A stretch of 64,000 bases of DNA, taken from NCBI GenBank assembly GCA_025963715.1, contig JAOQAG010000008.1, positions 87,907 through 151,906 of the forward strand, read 5' to 3'. Positions 15,914-23,635 of the stretch are shown piece by piece (position 1 is the stretch's first letter; each line of letters begins with the position of its first letter). Origin of the DNA: Bacteroidota bacterium (lineage in GTDB: Bacteria > Bacteroidota > Bacteroidia > 2-12-FULL-35-15). The position numbers were made by a program, and so were the translations under genes. The notes under the pieces are model-generated. The model worked only from the letters and a program-made list of their open reading frames with translations. It was not told the DNA's origin and did not search any database.

Positions 15914-17260
15914 TTATAACTGTTTGATATAAGTGCTTAATGTTCCCTGTGATTTTTCGTAATCCAACCTGCCCGATAAAAAATTAAGCAGTGATGTAAT
16001 GTAATTGCTTTGCGCTTCTTTGTAAGCGTAATCCGAATTTAAAAAATCGGATAACGACGCTGTTCCTTTCTGGTATTGCAAACTGGTGGATTCAAAAACA
16101 TCTTTTGCCAGGTCCAGATTTTCTTTATTGTTGTTCAGATTGGTATAAGAGCTTAATAATTGTGTAGTTGAATTTTGATATTGCAATTGAAAATTATTGA
16201 TGCTCAGCTTCATATTTTCCTGTGCGTTGGCATAGTTCAATTTGCTTTCTTCCAGCTGACTGTATCTGCGCAAGCCGCTGAAAATAGGCACCGATAATTT
16301 TAATCCTACGGATGAATAATCAAACCAACTGTCAAATGCCATGTCAAACTGGTTGGAATATGCTTGTCCGCCGTAGCGTGCATACCCTGATAACACAGGG
16401 AAAAATGCTGCTTTTTTCCGTTTCACATCCAGGTCCTGGATCACTAAGTTTTTTTCCTGAATTTTGTAATCCAATCTATTATTTGCATCAAACGTTAATG
16501 TGGCAGGCATGCTCATTTGCGTATTGTAATTCAGCGAATCTTCCACAAGCAATGGCTGGGTCAGGTCCATTCCCATTGCATTTTTCAGCCTGTTTAATGC
16601 TAATTGCCTGTTTGTTTCCAATACCGTTTTTTGCGACGTAATGTTGTTCATGCTCACTTTCACGCGATCGTAATCAATTTTTTTCGCAACGCCTCTTTCA
16701 TATTGCAGCTTCAATACATTCAATAGCTCAGTATATTTTTTTTCATTTTGCAACAGTAATTTCGCCTGTTCGCTGTAGATCAGCACCTGGTAGTATGCTA
16801 CCGTTGTATTGTAAATTAAATTTTCGTTGTTCTGTAATAATTGCAGATCAGCAATGGCTGTACCGGCTTTGCTTGCAGCGGTTGCATAAAAAACGGTTTG
16901 ATCATAAATTGTTTGATCCAGCTGTACAGAAGCGTTGGTGCTGTACTGGCTCCCGAATTGCAAATGCGTTTCCTGTGGGCCAAAAATACCGGCAGGTAAA
17001 ATGGTTACCTGGCGTTTTAAGTTATCGTCGAATGCAACACTTCCGTTGATCTGGGGCAGATAACCCGCCAGCGCCTCGTTCTTCTGCTGTTGTGCCAACT
17101 CTACATTGTTGGCGTAAATGGTACTGTTTGGATTATTTTTCAAACTGTAATCGATACAGTCTTTTAATTTAAGAACCGTTTCTTTTGTTTGTCCCTGCAT
17201 CGCAAATGGCGTGATCCAGAGAAACAGCAGAAAAAAAGCGGCCGATGTTTTTGTTTTCAT
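15914..17260 (-). CDS. TolC-family outer-membrane efflux channel
   Basis: A 448-residue protein with a signal peptide (MKTKTSAAFFLLFLWITPFA, cleavage near MQGQ). It has the duplicated TolC coiled-coil architecture: LKDCIDYSLKNNPNSTIYAN begins the first half, and the second half contains SVGLKLSVPIFSGLRRYSQL and the DVFESTSLQYQKGTASLSDF motif typical of the family. It is the first gene of the pump operon after the regulator. The 20-bp palindrome at 17289-17308, just before its start, is a probable operator. Confidence 0.93.
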   Translation of the reverse strand: MKTKTSAAFFLLFLWITPFAMQGQTKETVLKLKDCIDYSLKNNPNSTIYANNVELAQQQKNEALAGYLPQINGSVAFDDNLKRQVTILPAGIFGPQETHLQFGSQYSTNASVQLDQTIYDQTVFYATAASKAGTAIADLQLLQNNENLIYNTTVAYYQVLIYSEQAKLLLQNEKKYTELLNVLKLQYERGVAKKIDYDRVKVSMNNITSQKTVLETNRQLALNRLKNAMGMDLTQPLLVEDSLNYNTQMSMPATLTFDANNRLDYKIQEKNLVIQDLDVKRKKAAFFPVLSGYARYGGQAYSNQFDMAFDSWFDYSSVGLKLSVPIFSGLRRYSQLEESKLNYANAQENMKLSINNFQLQYQNSTTQLLSSYTNLNNNKENLDLAKDVFESTSLQYQKGTASLSDFLNSDYAYKEAQSNYITSLLNFLSGRLDYEKSQGTLSTYIKQL

Positions 17261-17288
17261 TGTGTTGATTGGTTTACATTAATTAATT

Positions 17289-17308
17289 GGTTCTGAATTA
17301 AAAGAACC
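17289..17308. promoter_or_regulatory. Candidate GbsR/MarR operator upstream of the efflux genes
   Basis: The inverted repeat GGTTCT-N8-AGAACC lies in the 63-bp gap between the regulator stop and the channel gene start. The same half-site with the same 8-bp spacing recurs in the regulator's own promoter at 17845-17864, the pattern expected for a local autorepressor that also controls its neighbours. Confidence 0.6.
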
Positions 17309-17323
17309 GATATCTCAAAAAAA

Positions 17324-17797
17324 TTATTTTCGGGTTGCTTCCCACTTTTTAAACAGCAAAGGAATCTCTTTGCGCAGGTATTCAAAAAGACTGATGAACT
17401 CACTCAGGCTTTTGTTAAATTCTTTGGTGGAAGCGGTGCGTTGCTGCAATACTTCTTTCATTATTTCGTGCAGCATGCCGGTTTCTGCAAATTTTTCTTT
17501 TACACTGTCTTTCCAGTTGGCGATGTGCGTTCTGAAATAGCGTTTGCGGTCGCCTGGTTTGGTAATGTATTCGATGCGATCCATGCTCAGCATCATATTA
17601 ATGGCATTGCTGGTGGCGCTTTTGCTGATGTTCAGCGTTTCGCGGATCTCGTCGAATGTTAATTCCGTATTGTCGGCTACCAGCAACAACCCTTCTATCC
17701 GTGCAGCTGCAGGAGTTAACCCCAGCTTTTCAAAAACAACGCCCAGCTTTTCTATCAGCTTTAATTGTTCTTCGGTTATTTTGATCTTATTGCTCAT
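17324..17797 (-). CDS. GbsR/MarR-type transcriptional regulator of the efflux operon
   Basis: A 157-residue winged-helix protein. Residues 20-95 form the DNA-binding domain (LTPAAARIEGLLLVADNTEL, FDEIRETLNISKSATSNAIN recognition helix, wing YITKPGDRKRYFRT), and the C-terminal 60 residues form the dimerisation helices. This layout is characteristic of the GbsR subgroup, which in Bacteroidota is often encoded ahead of RND pumps. It is probably a ligand-responsive repressor of itself and of the three downstream genes. The shared palindromes at 17289 and 17845 support this. Confidence 0.9.
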   Translation of the reverse strand: MSNKIKITEEQLKLIEKLGVVFEKLGLTPAAARIEGLLLVADNTELTFDEIRETLNISKSATSNAINMMLSMDRIEYITKPGDRKRYFRTHIANWKDSVKEKFAETGMLHEIMKEVLQQRTASTKEFNKSLSEFISLFEYLRKEIPLLFKKWEATRK

Positions 17798-17824
17798 GAT
17801 GATGTGTTATTTATAATTCCGGAA

Positions 17825-17868
17825 CAAAGGTAAATAGTTTTCTTGGTTCTGCAATAACAGAACTAAAG
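17825..17868 (-). promoter_or_regulatory. Regulator promoter with overlapping operator
   Basis: On the minus strand the -7 element TACCTTTG occupies 17832-17825. Directly upstream, at 17845-17864, is GGTTCT-N8-AGAACT, nested in a longer imperfect palindrome of about 36 bp. Binding there would cover the spacer and -33 region and so block initiation. Confidence 0.55.
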
Positions 17869-18052
17869 AAACTTTATTAAAAATTACATAAACTATTGAT
17901 AATCAATAATATAATTTTAACCAAATAGTTAAAAAAAAGTAGACAAGTTAAAAGTAGACAGTAAACAATAAGAAAAAGTAAACAAAAAAGCTACGAACGC
18001 GGCTTTCACACATAGCACAGCATCTGCACATCAGTAATTTGCTCATCAGAAA

Positions 18053-18391
18053 TCACAGCGCCAGCTCCACCATCGGATCCCAGTAATATTTATCGAAATT
18101 TTTGACCTTATCTTTTACCACCTTTACACCTTCTTTTTCCAGCAATTCCTGCATTAAAAAAGGAGTGGCAAAATGATGTTTGCCGGTGAGTTCTCCATTA
18201 CGGTTAACAACACGGTGTGCGGGAACCACTTTTTTTTGCGAGTGCGCCGCATTCATTGCCCAGCCTACCATCCGCGACGAGCGAGCTGTTCCTAAATATT
18301 TCGCAATAGCGCCATAGCTGGTTACGCGTCCTTTCGGGATCAGGCGGACCACCTGGAATACCATTTGAAAAAAATCTTCGTGTTTTTCCAT
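18053..18391 (-). CDS. Alkyltransferase-like (ATL) DNA-binding protein, MGMT fold
   Basis: A 112-residue protein covering only the DNA-binding part of O6-alkylguanine-DNA alkyltransferases: FFQMVFQVVRLIPKGRVTSY, IAKYLGTARSSRMVGWAMNA and VPAHRVVNRNGELTG. The active-site motif PCHRV reads PAHRV here, so the acceptor cysteine is absent. By family knowledge such proteins bind alkylated guanine and hand it to nucleotide excision repair instead of repairing it directly. I took the ATG at 18391, because the longer frame adds hydrophobic residues foreign to the family. Confidence 0.88.
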   Translation of the reverse strand: MEKHEDFFQMVFQVVRLIPKGRVTSYGAIAKYLGTARSSRMVGWAMNAAHSQKKVVPAHRVVNRNGELTGKHHFATPFLMQELLEKEGVKVVKDKVKNFDKYYWDPMVELAL

Positions 18392-18479
18392 GTGATAAAA
18401 ATAGAAAATAATTTGTACAGATAACACCCGCCTGAACGATTCGGGCAGGAACAGGAACGAAATTACGAATCTGTGTGCT

Positions 18480-18758
18480 TTAGTTTATAAATTCACACCA
18501 TGCACTAATCAAACAATAAATAAAAAATACAATAAAAATGAGCGTTGTTAGAATACCTTTTAACCATTTCTTCTTTACAAACTGATATATTGCTGAGGGA
18601 ATCAGCCCCAAATAACCTATGATAAATAGAGAATAACTAATGTACCAGAATGTTTCATTTTTCCTGTAATCACTTATTATTGAAAGTCCTGTTGTTAAAA
18701 CAAAAACCCAAATGGGCAACCACCAATTATTAAAGTAATAGATGATTGTTTTTTTCAT
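18480..18758 (-). CDS. Small three-helix membrane protein, unknown
   Basis: A 92-residue protein with three hydrophobic segments: LPIWVFVLTTGLSII, FWYISYSLFIIGYLGLIPSA and GILTTLIFIVFFIYCLISAW. A positively charged loop (VKKKWLK) lies between helices two and three. It starts MKKTIIYYFNNWWLP. Neither the sequence nor the neighbours suggest a function. The regular coding pattern across the whole frame supports it being real. Confidence 0.55.
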   Translation of the reverse strand: MKKTIIYYFNNWWLPIWVFVLTTGLSIISDYRKNETFWYISYSLFIIGYLGLIPSAIYQFVKKKWLKGILTTLIFIVFFIYCLISAWCEFIN

Positions 18759-18831
18759 TGTTATTTTCTTTTATTGAAGTTTGTGAGCTTTATTCCTGCT
18801 CATTTGAGATGAGCGTACTAATCGCTTAGCT

Positions 18832-18874
18832 AACCCTGCCAGGAGCAAATAAGCCCTGGCAGGGTGTTATTTTT
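18832..18874. terminator. Hairpin after trmB
   Basis: CCCTGCCAGG pairs with CCTGGCAGGG around a 10-nt loop, followed on the + strand by TGTTATTTTT. It lies 11 bp beyond the trmB stop. The T-rich tail is on the + strand, so its efficiency for trmB is uncertain. Confidence 0.5.
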
Positions 18875-18884
18875 AAAGATACTG

Positions 18885-19556
18885 TTAGAATCTAAACTTC
18901 AAATAACAGATCTTAAATCCCTTCTCCGAAAATTTTTTCTCGTAATAGGTTTTGATCGTTGTTAATACTTCATCGCGTGAAGCCGGATCAGCATACAGAT
19001 CATTGGTGGCATCCAGCTCCGTAAAATTATTTTCCTTTACCACTTCCCTGCTGTAATCATAAAAAAATTCGCTGTCGGTTTTCAGATTTACAATGCCATT
19101 TTCAATTAAAATCCGCTTGTATCTTTCCAGGAAGATCATGTTCGTAAGCCGTTGCCGGATGGTGGTTTTCAGTGGCTGCGGATCCGGGAACGTGATCCAG
19201 ATCTCATTCACTTCCTGCGCTGCAAAACACGCCTCAATAAAATCAATTCGCGTACGGATAAACGCCACATTGCTCATGTTGTTTTCAATCGCTTCTTTGG
19301 CGCCGGTCCAGATCCGGTTTCCTTTAATATCCACCCCGATAAAATTTTTATCCGGGTAACGTTTTGCCAGGCCAACCGTGTATTCGCCTTTGCCACAGCC
19401 TAATTCCAACACAATGGGATTGTCATTTTTAAAATATTGGTTGTTCCATTTCCCTTTTAACAACAAGCCATTGTCACGGGATTGTTCAAAGGAAAGAAAA
19501 AAGCAATTATCAAAATTAGATACCTGCTCAAACTTCATTAATTTACGTTTTGCCAT
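18885..19556 (-). CDS. trmB: tRNA (guanine-N7-)-methyltransferase
   Basis: A 223-residue SAM-dependent enzyme that methylates G46 in the variable loop of tRNAs. Visible motifs are the SAM-binding LELGCGKGEYTVGLAKRYPD, the acidic strand end FIGVDIKGNRIWTGAKEA, the catalytic-region EIWITFPDPQPLKTTIRQRL and the terminal YYEKKFSEKGFKICYLKFRF. I start at the ATG at 19556 (MAKRKLMKFEQ); the longer frame upstream runs through a palindromic repeat. It stands alone here. Confidence 0.93.
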   Translation of the reverse strand: MAKRKLMKFEQVSNFDNCFFLSFEQSRDNGLLLKGKWNNQYFKNDNPIVLELGCGKGEYTVGLAKRYPDKNFIGVDIKGNRIWTGAKEAIENNMSNVAFIRTRIDFIEACFAAQEVNEIWITFPDPQPLKTTIRQRLTNMIFLERYKRILIENGIVNLKTDSEFFYDYSREVVKENNFTELDATNDLYADPASRDEVLTTIKTYYEKKFSEKGFKICYLKFRF

Positions 19557-19640
19557 AATTTTTATTGCGCTGCAAATGTGTAATTTAAAATGGTTATGTT
19601 GTAATAAAATGTTGCTACAAAGCAGAAACACTCTCCTGTT

Positions 19641-19724
19641 CGTCATCCCGCACTTGTTGCGGGATCGGTTAATTAAATACCTGCTAACATTAACGAGATC
19701 CCGCAACAAGTGCGGGATGACAGT
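19641..19724. repeat. GTCATCCCG-family nested inverted repeat
   Basis: GTCATCCCGCACTTGTTGCG at the left and its complement, ending GTGCGGGATGAC, at the right form an 84-bp inverted pair. Each arm is itself a small palindrome (CCCGCACTTGTTGCGGG). It lies between divergent trmB and a glycosyltransferase gene. Confidence 0.8.
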
Positions 19725-19842
19725 ATTATTTGTGAATATTGTACAAAAAACATTCTCCTTACAACATAAACTTAAAAGGTCAATCTGCGGCTACTTACAC
19801 TAATTCATCATTAAAAGGTTATTTTTACAAAAATAAGAATTA

Positions 19843-20910
19843 ATGGATCAACCTAAACGAATATTAATTTGTCCGCTGGATTGGGGCTTAGGCCACGCCA
19901 CGCGCTGCATCCCGATCATTCGTTTATTGATACAAAAAAAAGCGGAAATTTTTATTGCTGCTGATGGCCGACCATTAGAACTGCTCAAACAGGAATTTCC
20001 ACAGCTTACTTTCATCCCGTTCAAAGGTTACGAAATCAACTATCCCCGCTCCGGTTCCATGGCGTTTAAAATGCTCTTGGCCGTTCCCGGCATTTTAAAA
20101 AAAATAAAACGCGAGCACCTCGAATTACAGCAAATAATTGACACACATAAAATTGATATAGTGATCTCGGACAATCGCTATGGCTGCTGGAATAAAAACA
20201 TAAAAAGTATTTTCATCACGCACCAGCTGATGATCAAAACACCATTTTTTGAAAAAACGGCGCATGCAAAAATTTTAAATTACATTCGAAATTATAATGA
20301 GTGCTGGATCCCGGATACTGCAGGATCAGAAAACCTTTCCGGCGACCTTTCACACAAATATGTATTACAAAAAAATACATATTTCATAGGAAATTTATCA
20401 CGGTTTAAAAAGCCGGATGCTGTAAATGATAATTTTAAATATGATGTCATGGCCATTGTTTCCGGGCCGGAACCGCAGCGGAGTATTTTTGAAAATTCAC
20501 TTTTACAGCAATTCAATACAACTGATCTTAAAACATTGTTGGTTTCCGGTTTGCCCGAAGGAAAAAAAAATCCGGAAATAAGATCAAACGTAACAATTGT
20601 ATCGCATTTAAATGCAACGGAAATGCAGGCGGCAATTTTGAATTCAAAAATTATCATCGCACGCAGCGGTTATTCTACCATTATGGATTTGGCAGCGCTT
20701 GGTAAAAAAGCAGTGTTTGTGCCTACACCCGGGCAAACAGAACAGGAATATTTAGCGGAATTATTGTTGCAGAAAAACATTTCTTATTTCCAGCAGCAAT
20801 CAGCATTTGACCTGAAGAAAGCGCTGCTAATAAGTGAAAAATTTACGGGCTTTACAGCATTGGATAATACAGGAGAATTAGAAAAGCGGATTGATTTGTT
20901 GTTGAAATAG
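19843..20910 (+). CDS. MurG-like (GT-B fold) glycosyltransferase
   Basis: A 355-residue protein. The N-terminal RILICPLDWGLGHATRCIPI contains the glycine-rich GHATR motif of GT28/MurG-type enzymes. The C-terminal half has the nucleotide-sugar region (KIIIARSGYSTIMDLAALGK, VFVPTPGQTEQEYLAELLLQ), which matches the GG.NT..E / PG..EQ..N pattern. It is related in layout to the second enzyme of this type at 37978-39030. The substrate is unknown. It is transcribed alone, divergently from trmB. Confidence 0.82.
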   Translation: MDQPKRILICPLDWGLGHATRCIPIIRLLIQKKAEIFIAADGRPLELLKQEFPQLTFIPFKGYEINYPRSGSMAFKMLLAVPGILKKIKREHLELQQIIDTHKIDIVISDNRYGCWNKNIKSIFITHQLMIKTPFFEKTAHAKILNYIRNYNECWIPDTAGSENLSGDLSHKYVLQKNTYFIGNLSRFKKPDAVNDNFKYDVMAIVSGPEPQRSIFENSLLQQFNTTDLKTLLVSGLPEGKKNPEIRSNVTIVSHLNATEMQAAILNSKIIIARSGYSTIMDLAALGKKAVFVPTPGQTEQEYLAELLLQKNISYFQQQSAFDLKKALLISEKFTGFTALDNTGELEKRIDLLLK

Positions 20911-20917
20911 CAAAATG

Positions 20918-21260
20918 CAGCCACAGATTCACAGATTAAAAAAGGAATTTAAAATTACAGGGATTGTTCAGGCGCGAGTGTCCCAACGTGCCATTTTAAT
21001 TGATGGCATCTTGCCATCGCGATATATTCAGCCACAGATTCACAGATTAAAAAAAGTAATTTAAAATTACAGGGATTGTTCAGGCGCGAGTGTCCCAACG
21101 TGCCATTTTATTTGATGGCATCTTGCCATCGCGCTATATTCAGCCACAGATTCACAGATTAAAAAAAGTAATTTAAAATTGCACTGATTATTCAAAATCG
21201 CTTTGCGATTTTTCATCTGTGTAATAATTTTAAGAGAAAAAATCTGTGAATCTGTGGCAA
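20918..21260. repeat. Composite repeat: tandem 111-bp units inside a long palindrome
   Basis: Units begin CAGCCACAGATTCACAGATT at 20918, 21029 and 21141 (steps of 111 and 112 bp). The first two also carry GGCGCGAGTGTCCCAACGTG and GATGGCATCTTGCCATCGCG. The block ends with AATCTGTGAATCTGTGGC, the complement of its beginning, so the whole array is enclosed by inverted ends. The GCGCGAGTGTCCCA word recurs at 62780. Confidence 0.75.
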
Positions 21261-21316
21261 AACACACCCCTAACCCCTCTCAAGAGGGGAATTCATCCTG
21301 CATGCATTTTTAATTA

Positions 21317-21480
21317 CACACAGATTTGTAAATTCGTATTGATTTGTAATTTGTAACCACACAGATTGGTATATTAGTACAAATTGGTATTTAGTAGATA
21401 CACAGATTTGTAATTTCGTATTGATTTGTAATTTGTAACCACACAGATTGGTAAATTAGTACAAATTGGTATTTAGTAGA
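21317..21480. repeat. Tandem 82-bp repeat, two copies
   Basis: Two units share ACACAGATTTGTAA, then CGTATTGATTTGTAATTTGT, ACCACACAGATTGG and TAGTACAAATTGGTATTTAG. Related words occur near 49450, 50275 and 58590. The array ends directly at the phoR stop codon. Confidence 0.7.
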
Positions 21481-22521
21481 TTATGCTTTTTTTAACGTAA
21501 ACGAAAACACCGTCCCCACACCTTCCGTGCTCATCACATTGATGTTTTGTCCGTGTGCTTCCAAAATATGTTTTACAATGGCGAGTCCTAAACCGGTGCC
21601 GCCCATTTCGCGGGAACGACTTTTATCCACACGGTAAAAGCGTTCGAACAAGCGCGGTAAATGTTCTTTCGCAATTCCCAAACCATTATCAGCAATTTCA
21701 ATGGAAATATTATCACCGGCATCGTAAAAACGAACCCGGGTTTCGCCGTATTCCTTGCCGTATTTAATAGAATTTACAATTAAATTGGTAAGCACCTGCC
21801 GTACGCGAAACCGGTCGGCAAATACAAATACCTGTTTGCCGTCTTCCGGTAAAGAAAGAATAATGCCTTTACCGGTAGCTTTCATTTCCTGCGCTTCGCA
21901 TACATCTTTTGCCATGGCGGCAATATCAAAACGTTCGGATTCAATTTGCAGTTCACCGGTTTCCAGCTGTGAGATCGCTTCCAGATCGTCAATGATCGTG
22001 ATCATCCTGTCGATGCTGCGTTCTGCACGCATTAAATAATCGCGGTTAATGTTCTCATCTTCCAGTCCGCCATCCAGCAGCGTAAGCACATATCCCTGTA
22101 TATTAAAGATCGGTGTTTTTAATTCGTGCGATACATTTCCTAAAAATTCCTTGCGGTATACTTCCAGTTTTTTTAATCGCTCGATCTCATTTTTACGGTC
22201 ATCGGCCCAGGCCAGGATCTCGCAATTAAGATTGTTGAGCTCGTTTCCTTTATGGCTCACAGGTACAAGTGCTTTATCGCTTTGGGTCCTGTAATTTTTA
22301 ACCGTATTCAACAATAAATTGAGCTTACTAAAAATAAGCACATTGATAAATGCCAGTAACAAAAGCGATGTAACAAAAGAACTGAGAAAAACCACGGCCA
22401 CCAGCTTCCATTTTATTTGCCCGAATGCCGATTGCATATAAATAACAAGGCTTGCCGAAATGATCGCGGCAAGCAAAATGGAAAGGATAAACAGTACCGT
22501 TTTAAGGGAATAATTTTTCAT
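21481..22521 (-). CDS. phoR: Phosphate-type sensor histidine kinase
   Basis: A 346-residue inner-membrane kinase. Two helices lie at about 7-29 and 38-63 with almost no periplasmic loop, as in PhoR, followed by a cytoplasmic linker. Then come the HisKA domain with His132 (FLGNVSHELKTPIF), the N box around Asn250 (LTNLIVNSIKYG), the ADNGLGI box at 278-284 and GGTGLGLAI near 308. It lies 56 bp downstream of phoB. Absence of an extracellular sensor suits signalling through the Pst transporter and PhoU. The PhoR name rests on architecture, the phoB partner and the Pho-type sites nearby. Confidence 0.88.
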   Translation of the reverse strand: MKNYSLKTVLFILSILLAAIISASLVIYMQSAFGQIKWKLVAVVFLSSFVTSLLLLAFINVLIFSKLNLLLNTVKNYRTQSDKALVPVSHKGNELNNLNCEILAWADDRKNEIERLKKLEVYRKEFLGNVSHELKTPIFNIQGYVLTLLDGGLEDENINRDYLMRAERSIDRMITIIDDLEAISQLETGELQIESERFDIAAMAKDVCEAQEMKATGKGIILSLPEDGKQVFVFADRFRVRQVLTNLIVNSIKYGKEYGETRVRFYDAGDNISIEIADNGLGIAKEHLPRLFERFYRVDKSRSREMGGTGLGLAIVKHILEAHGQNINVMSTEGVGTVFSFTLKKA

Positions 22522-22577
22522 GATGTATGTACTACAACACTAATATAGCAAGATTTGAACAGATCCGGAAAACCGGT

Positions 22578-23264
22578 TTAAAATTCGAATTTATAACCGA
22601 TTCCTTTAACGGTACGGATAAAATCTTCACCTAGTTTTTCGCGCAGCTTGCGGATGTGTACATCAATGGTACGGTCGCCCACCACTACTTCTCCGCCCCA
22701 TACTTTATCCAGGATCACCTCGCGGGTAAATACTTTTCCGGGTTTGGAAGCCAGCAATGCCAGCAATTCAAATTCTTTTTTAGGAAGGTTGATTTCTCTT
22801 CCATCCTGCACCACTACGTAGCGTTCGCGGTCAATTTTAATTCCGCCCATGTCCACTTTATCAGTAGATGTGCTTTCGGAATTTCCGCCACGACGCAGCA
22901 ATGCTTTGATCCTGCTGATCAGCACACGCGGCTTGATCGGTTTATTGATATAATCATCCGCCCCTACTTCAAATCCTGCGATCTGCGAATAATCCTCGCT
23001 GCGTGCCGTTAAAAATGCGATCATCACATCCTTCAGGCCCGGGATTTCGCGGATCTCGCGACAGGTTTCGATCCCGTCCATGTCGGGCATCATCACATCC
23101 AGTATAATTAAATTGGGATTTTCTTTTTTAGCGATCACTACGGCTTCCTTGCCATTATTGGCAGTAAACACATTGTATCCTTCTTTTTTAAGGTTATAGC
23201 TTAAAAATTCAAGAATATCCGGTTCGTCATCCACCAATAAAATTTTGTATTCGTTGTTGTTCAT
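22578..23264 (-). CDS. phoB: OmpR/PhoB-type response regulator
   Basis: A 228-residue regulator. The receiver domain has acidic pocket Asp12/Asp13, phospho-acceptor Asp56 (LIILDVMMPDMDG), Thr86 and Lys108. A winged-helix DNA-binding domain follows at about 128-228 (KEFELLALLASKPGKVFTRE, then GDRTIDVHIRKLREKLGEDF). It is the first gene of the phoB-phoR pair. The 11-bp-spaced TTAAC repeats at 23315-23341 in its own promoter match those ahead of porin and pst genes, so it is the likely binder of those sites and autoregulated. Confidence 0.9.
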   Translation of the reverse strand: MNNNEYKILLVDDEPDILEFLSYNLKKEGYNVFTANNGKEAVVIAKKENPNLIILDVMMPDMDGIETCREIREIPGLKDVMIAFLTARSEDYSQIAGFEVGADDYINKPIKPRVLISRIKALLRRGGNSESTSTDKVDMGGIKIDRERYVVVQDGREINLPKKEFELLALLASKPGKVFTREVILDKVWGGEVVVGDRTIDVHIRKLREKLGEDFIRTVKGIGYKFEF

Positions 23265-23285
23265 ATCTGTCTTTTTAATTCAGTG

Positions 23286-23341
23286 TAAAGTTCTTTTTAA
23301 TTTATCAACTCTATGTTAATTCGATATTACCATAAGATTAA
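23286..23341 (-). promoter_or_regulatory. Candidate Pho-box promoter of phoB
   Basis: On the minus strand, pentamers TTAAT, GTAAT and TTAAC start at 23341, 23330 and 23319, exactly 11 bp apart. The -7 position, 26 bp after the last start, reads GAACTTTA (23293-23286), a weak match that keeps the central TTT. The geometry equals that of the promoters at 59111, 61747 and 63004. Confidence 0.6.
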
Positions 23342-23366
23342 CAAGTAGCGGATTTTTAGGATTTAG

Positions 23367-23422
23367 TTAACAAACTGGTAAACCCGCATTAACACAGCCT
23401 GGTTGTTTTTGAAACAACTTTG
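23367..23422 (+). promoter_or_regulatory. Second, distal Pho-type promoter facing the secreted-protein operon
   Basis: TTAAC at 23367, GTAAA at 23378 and TTAAC at 23389 in 11-bp steps, with CAACTTTG at 23415, 26 bp after the last start. It would add a leader of about 200 nt, in which the only open frame is a 23-codon one starting at 23427. An extra small RNA or leader peptide is possible but unsupported. Confidence 0.5.
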
Positions 23423-23534
23423 CGTAATGATTTTTAAGAACGGAATCAGGTGCAATCTGCCTGCTGCAATTACACACAGCAAAGGTAATGCTTTTTGAAT
23501 TAAAACGGATGAACATCGGCGGAAGCAGGCTTTA

Positions 23535-23590
23535 TTAACCTAAGATTAACTTAAAAGAAATCTTTTTTTTATACTGCCCGGCTACTTTTG
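23535..23590 (+). promoter_or_regulatory. Pho-box promoter of the VEKYY/TonB operon
   Basis: TTAAC at 23535 and again at 23546 (11 bp apart), with the third, degenerate step GAAAT at 23557. TACTTTTG at 23583-23590 is an exact TAnnTTTG -7 box, 26 bp from the third step. The start codon of the first gene lies 46 bp beyond the -7 box. Confidence 0.7.
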
Positions 23591-23635
23591 CGGGAGCTGA
23601 AAAAAATAACAAGAGAGAAAACAAGAATAAAAATA

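Noticed and set aside
19557-19709. 51-residue N-terminal extension of TrmB
   Set aside because: The extension translates a palindromic repeat and precedes the conserved start of the family. The ATG at 19556 fits the usual length.
20918-21480. Regularly spaced repeats resembling a CRISPR array
   Set aside because: The units are 111 and 82 bp long and repeat throughout, including the parts that would have to be unique spacers. No cas gene is nearby.
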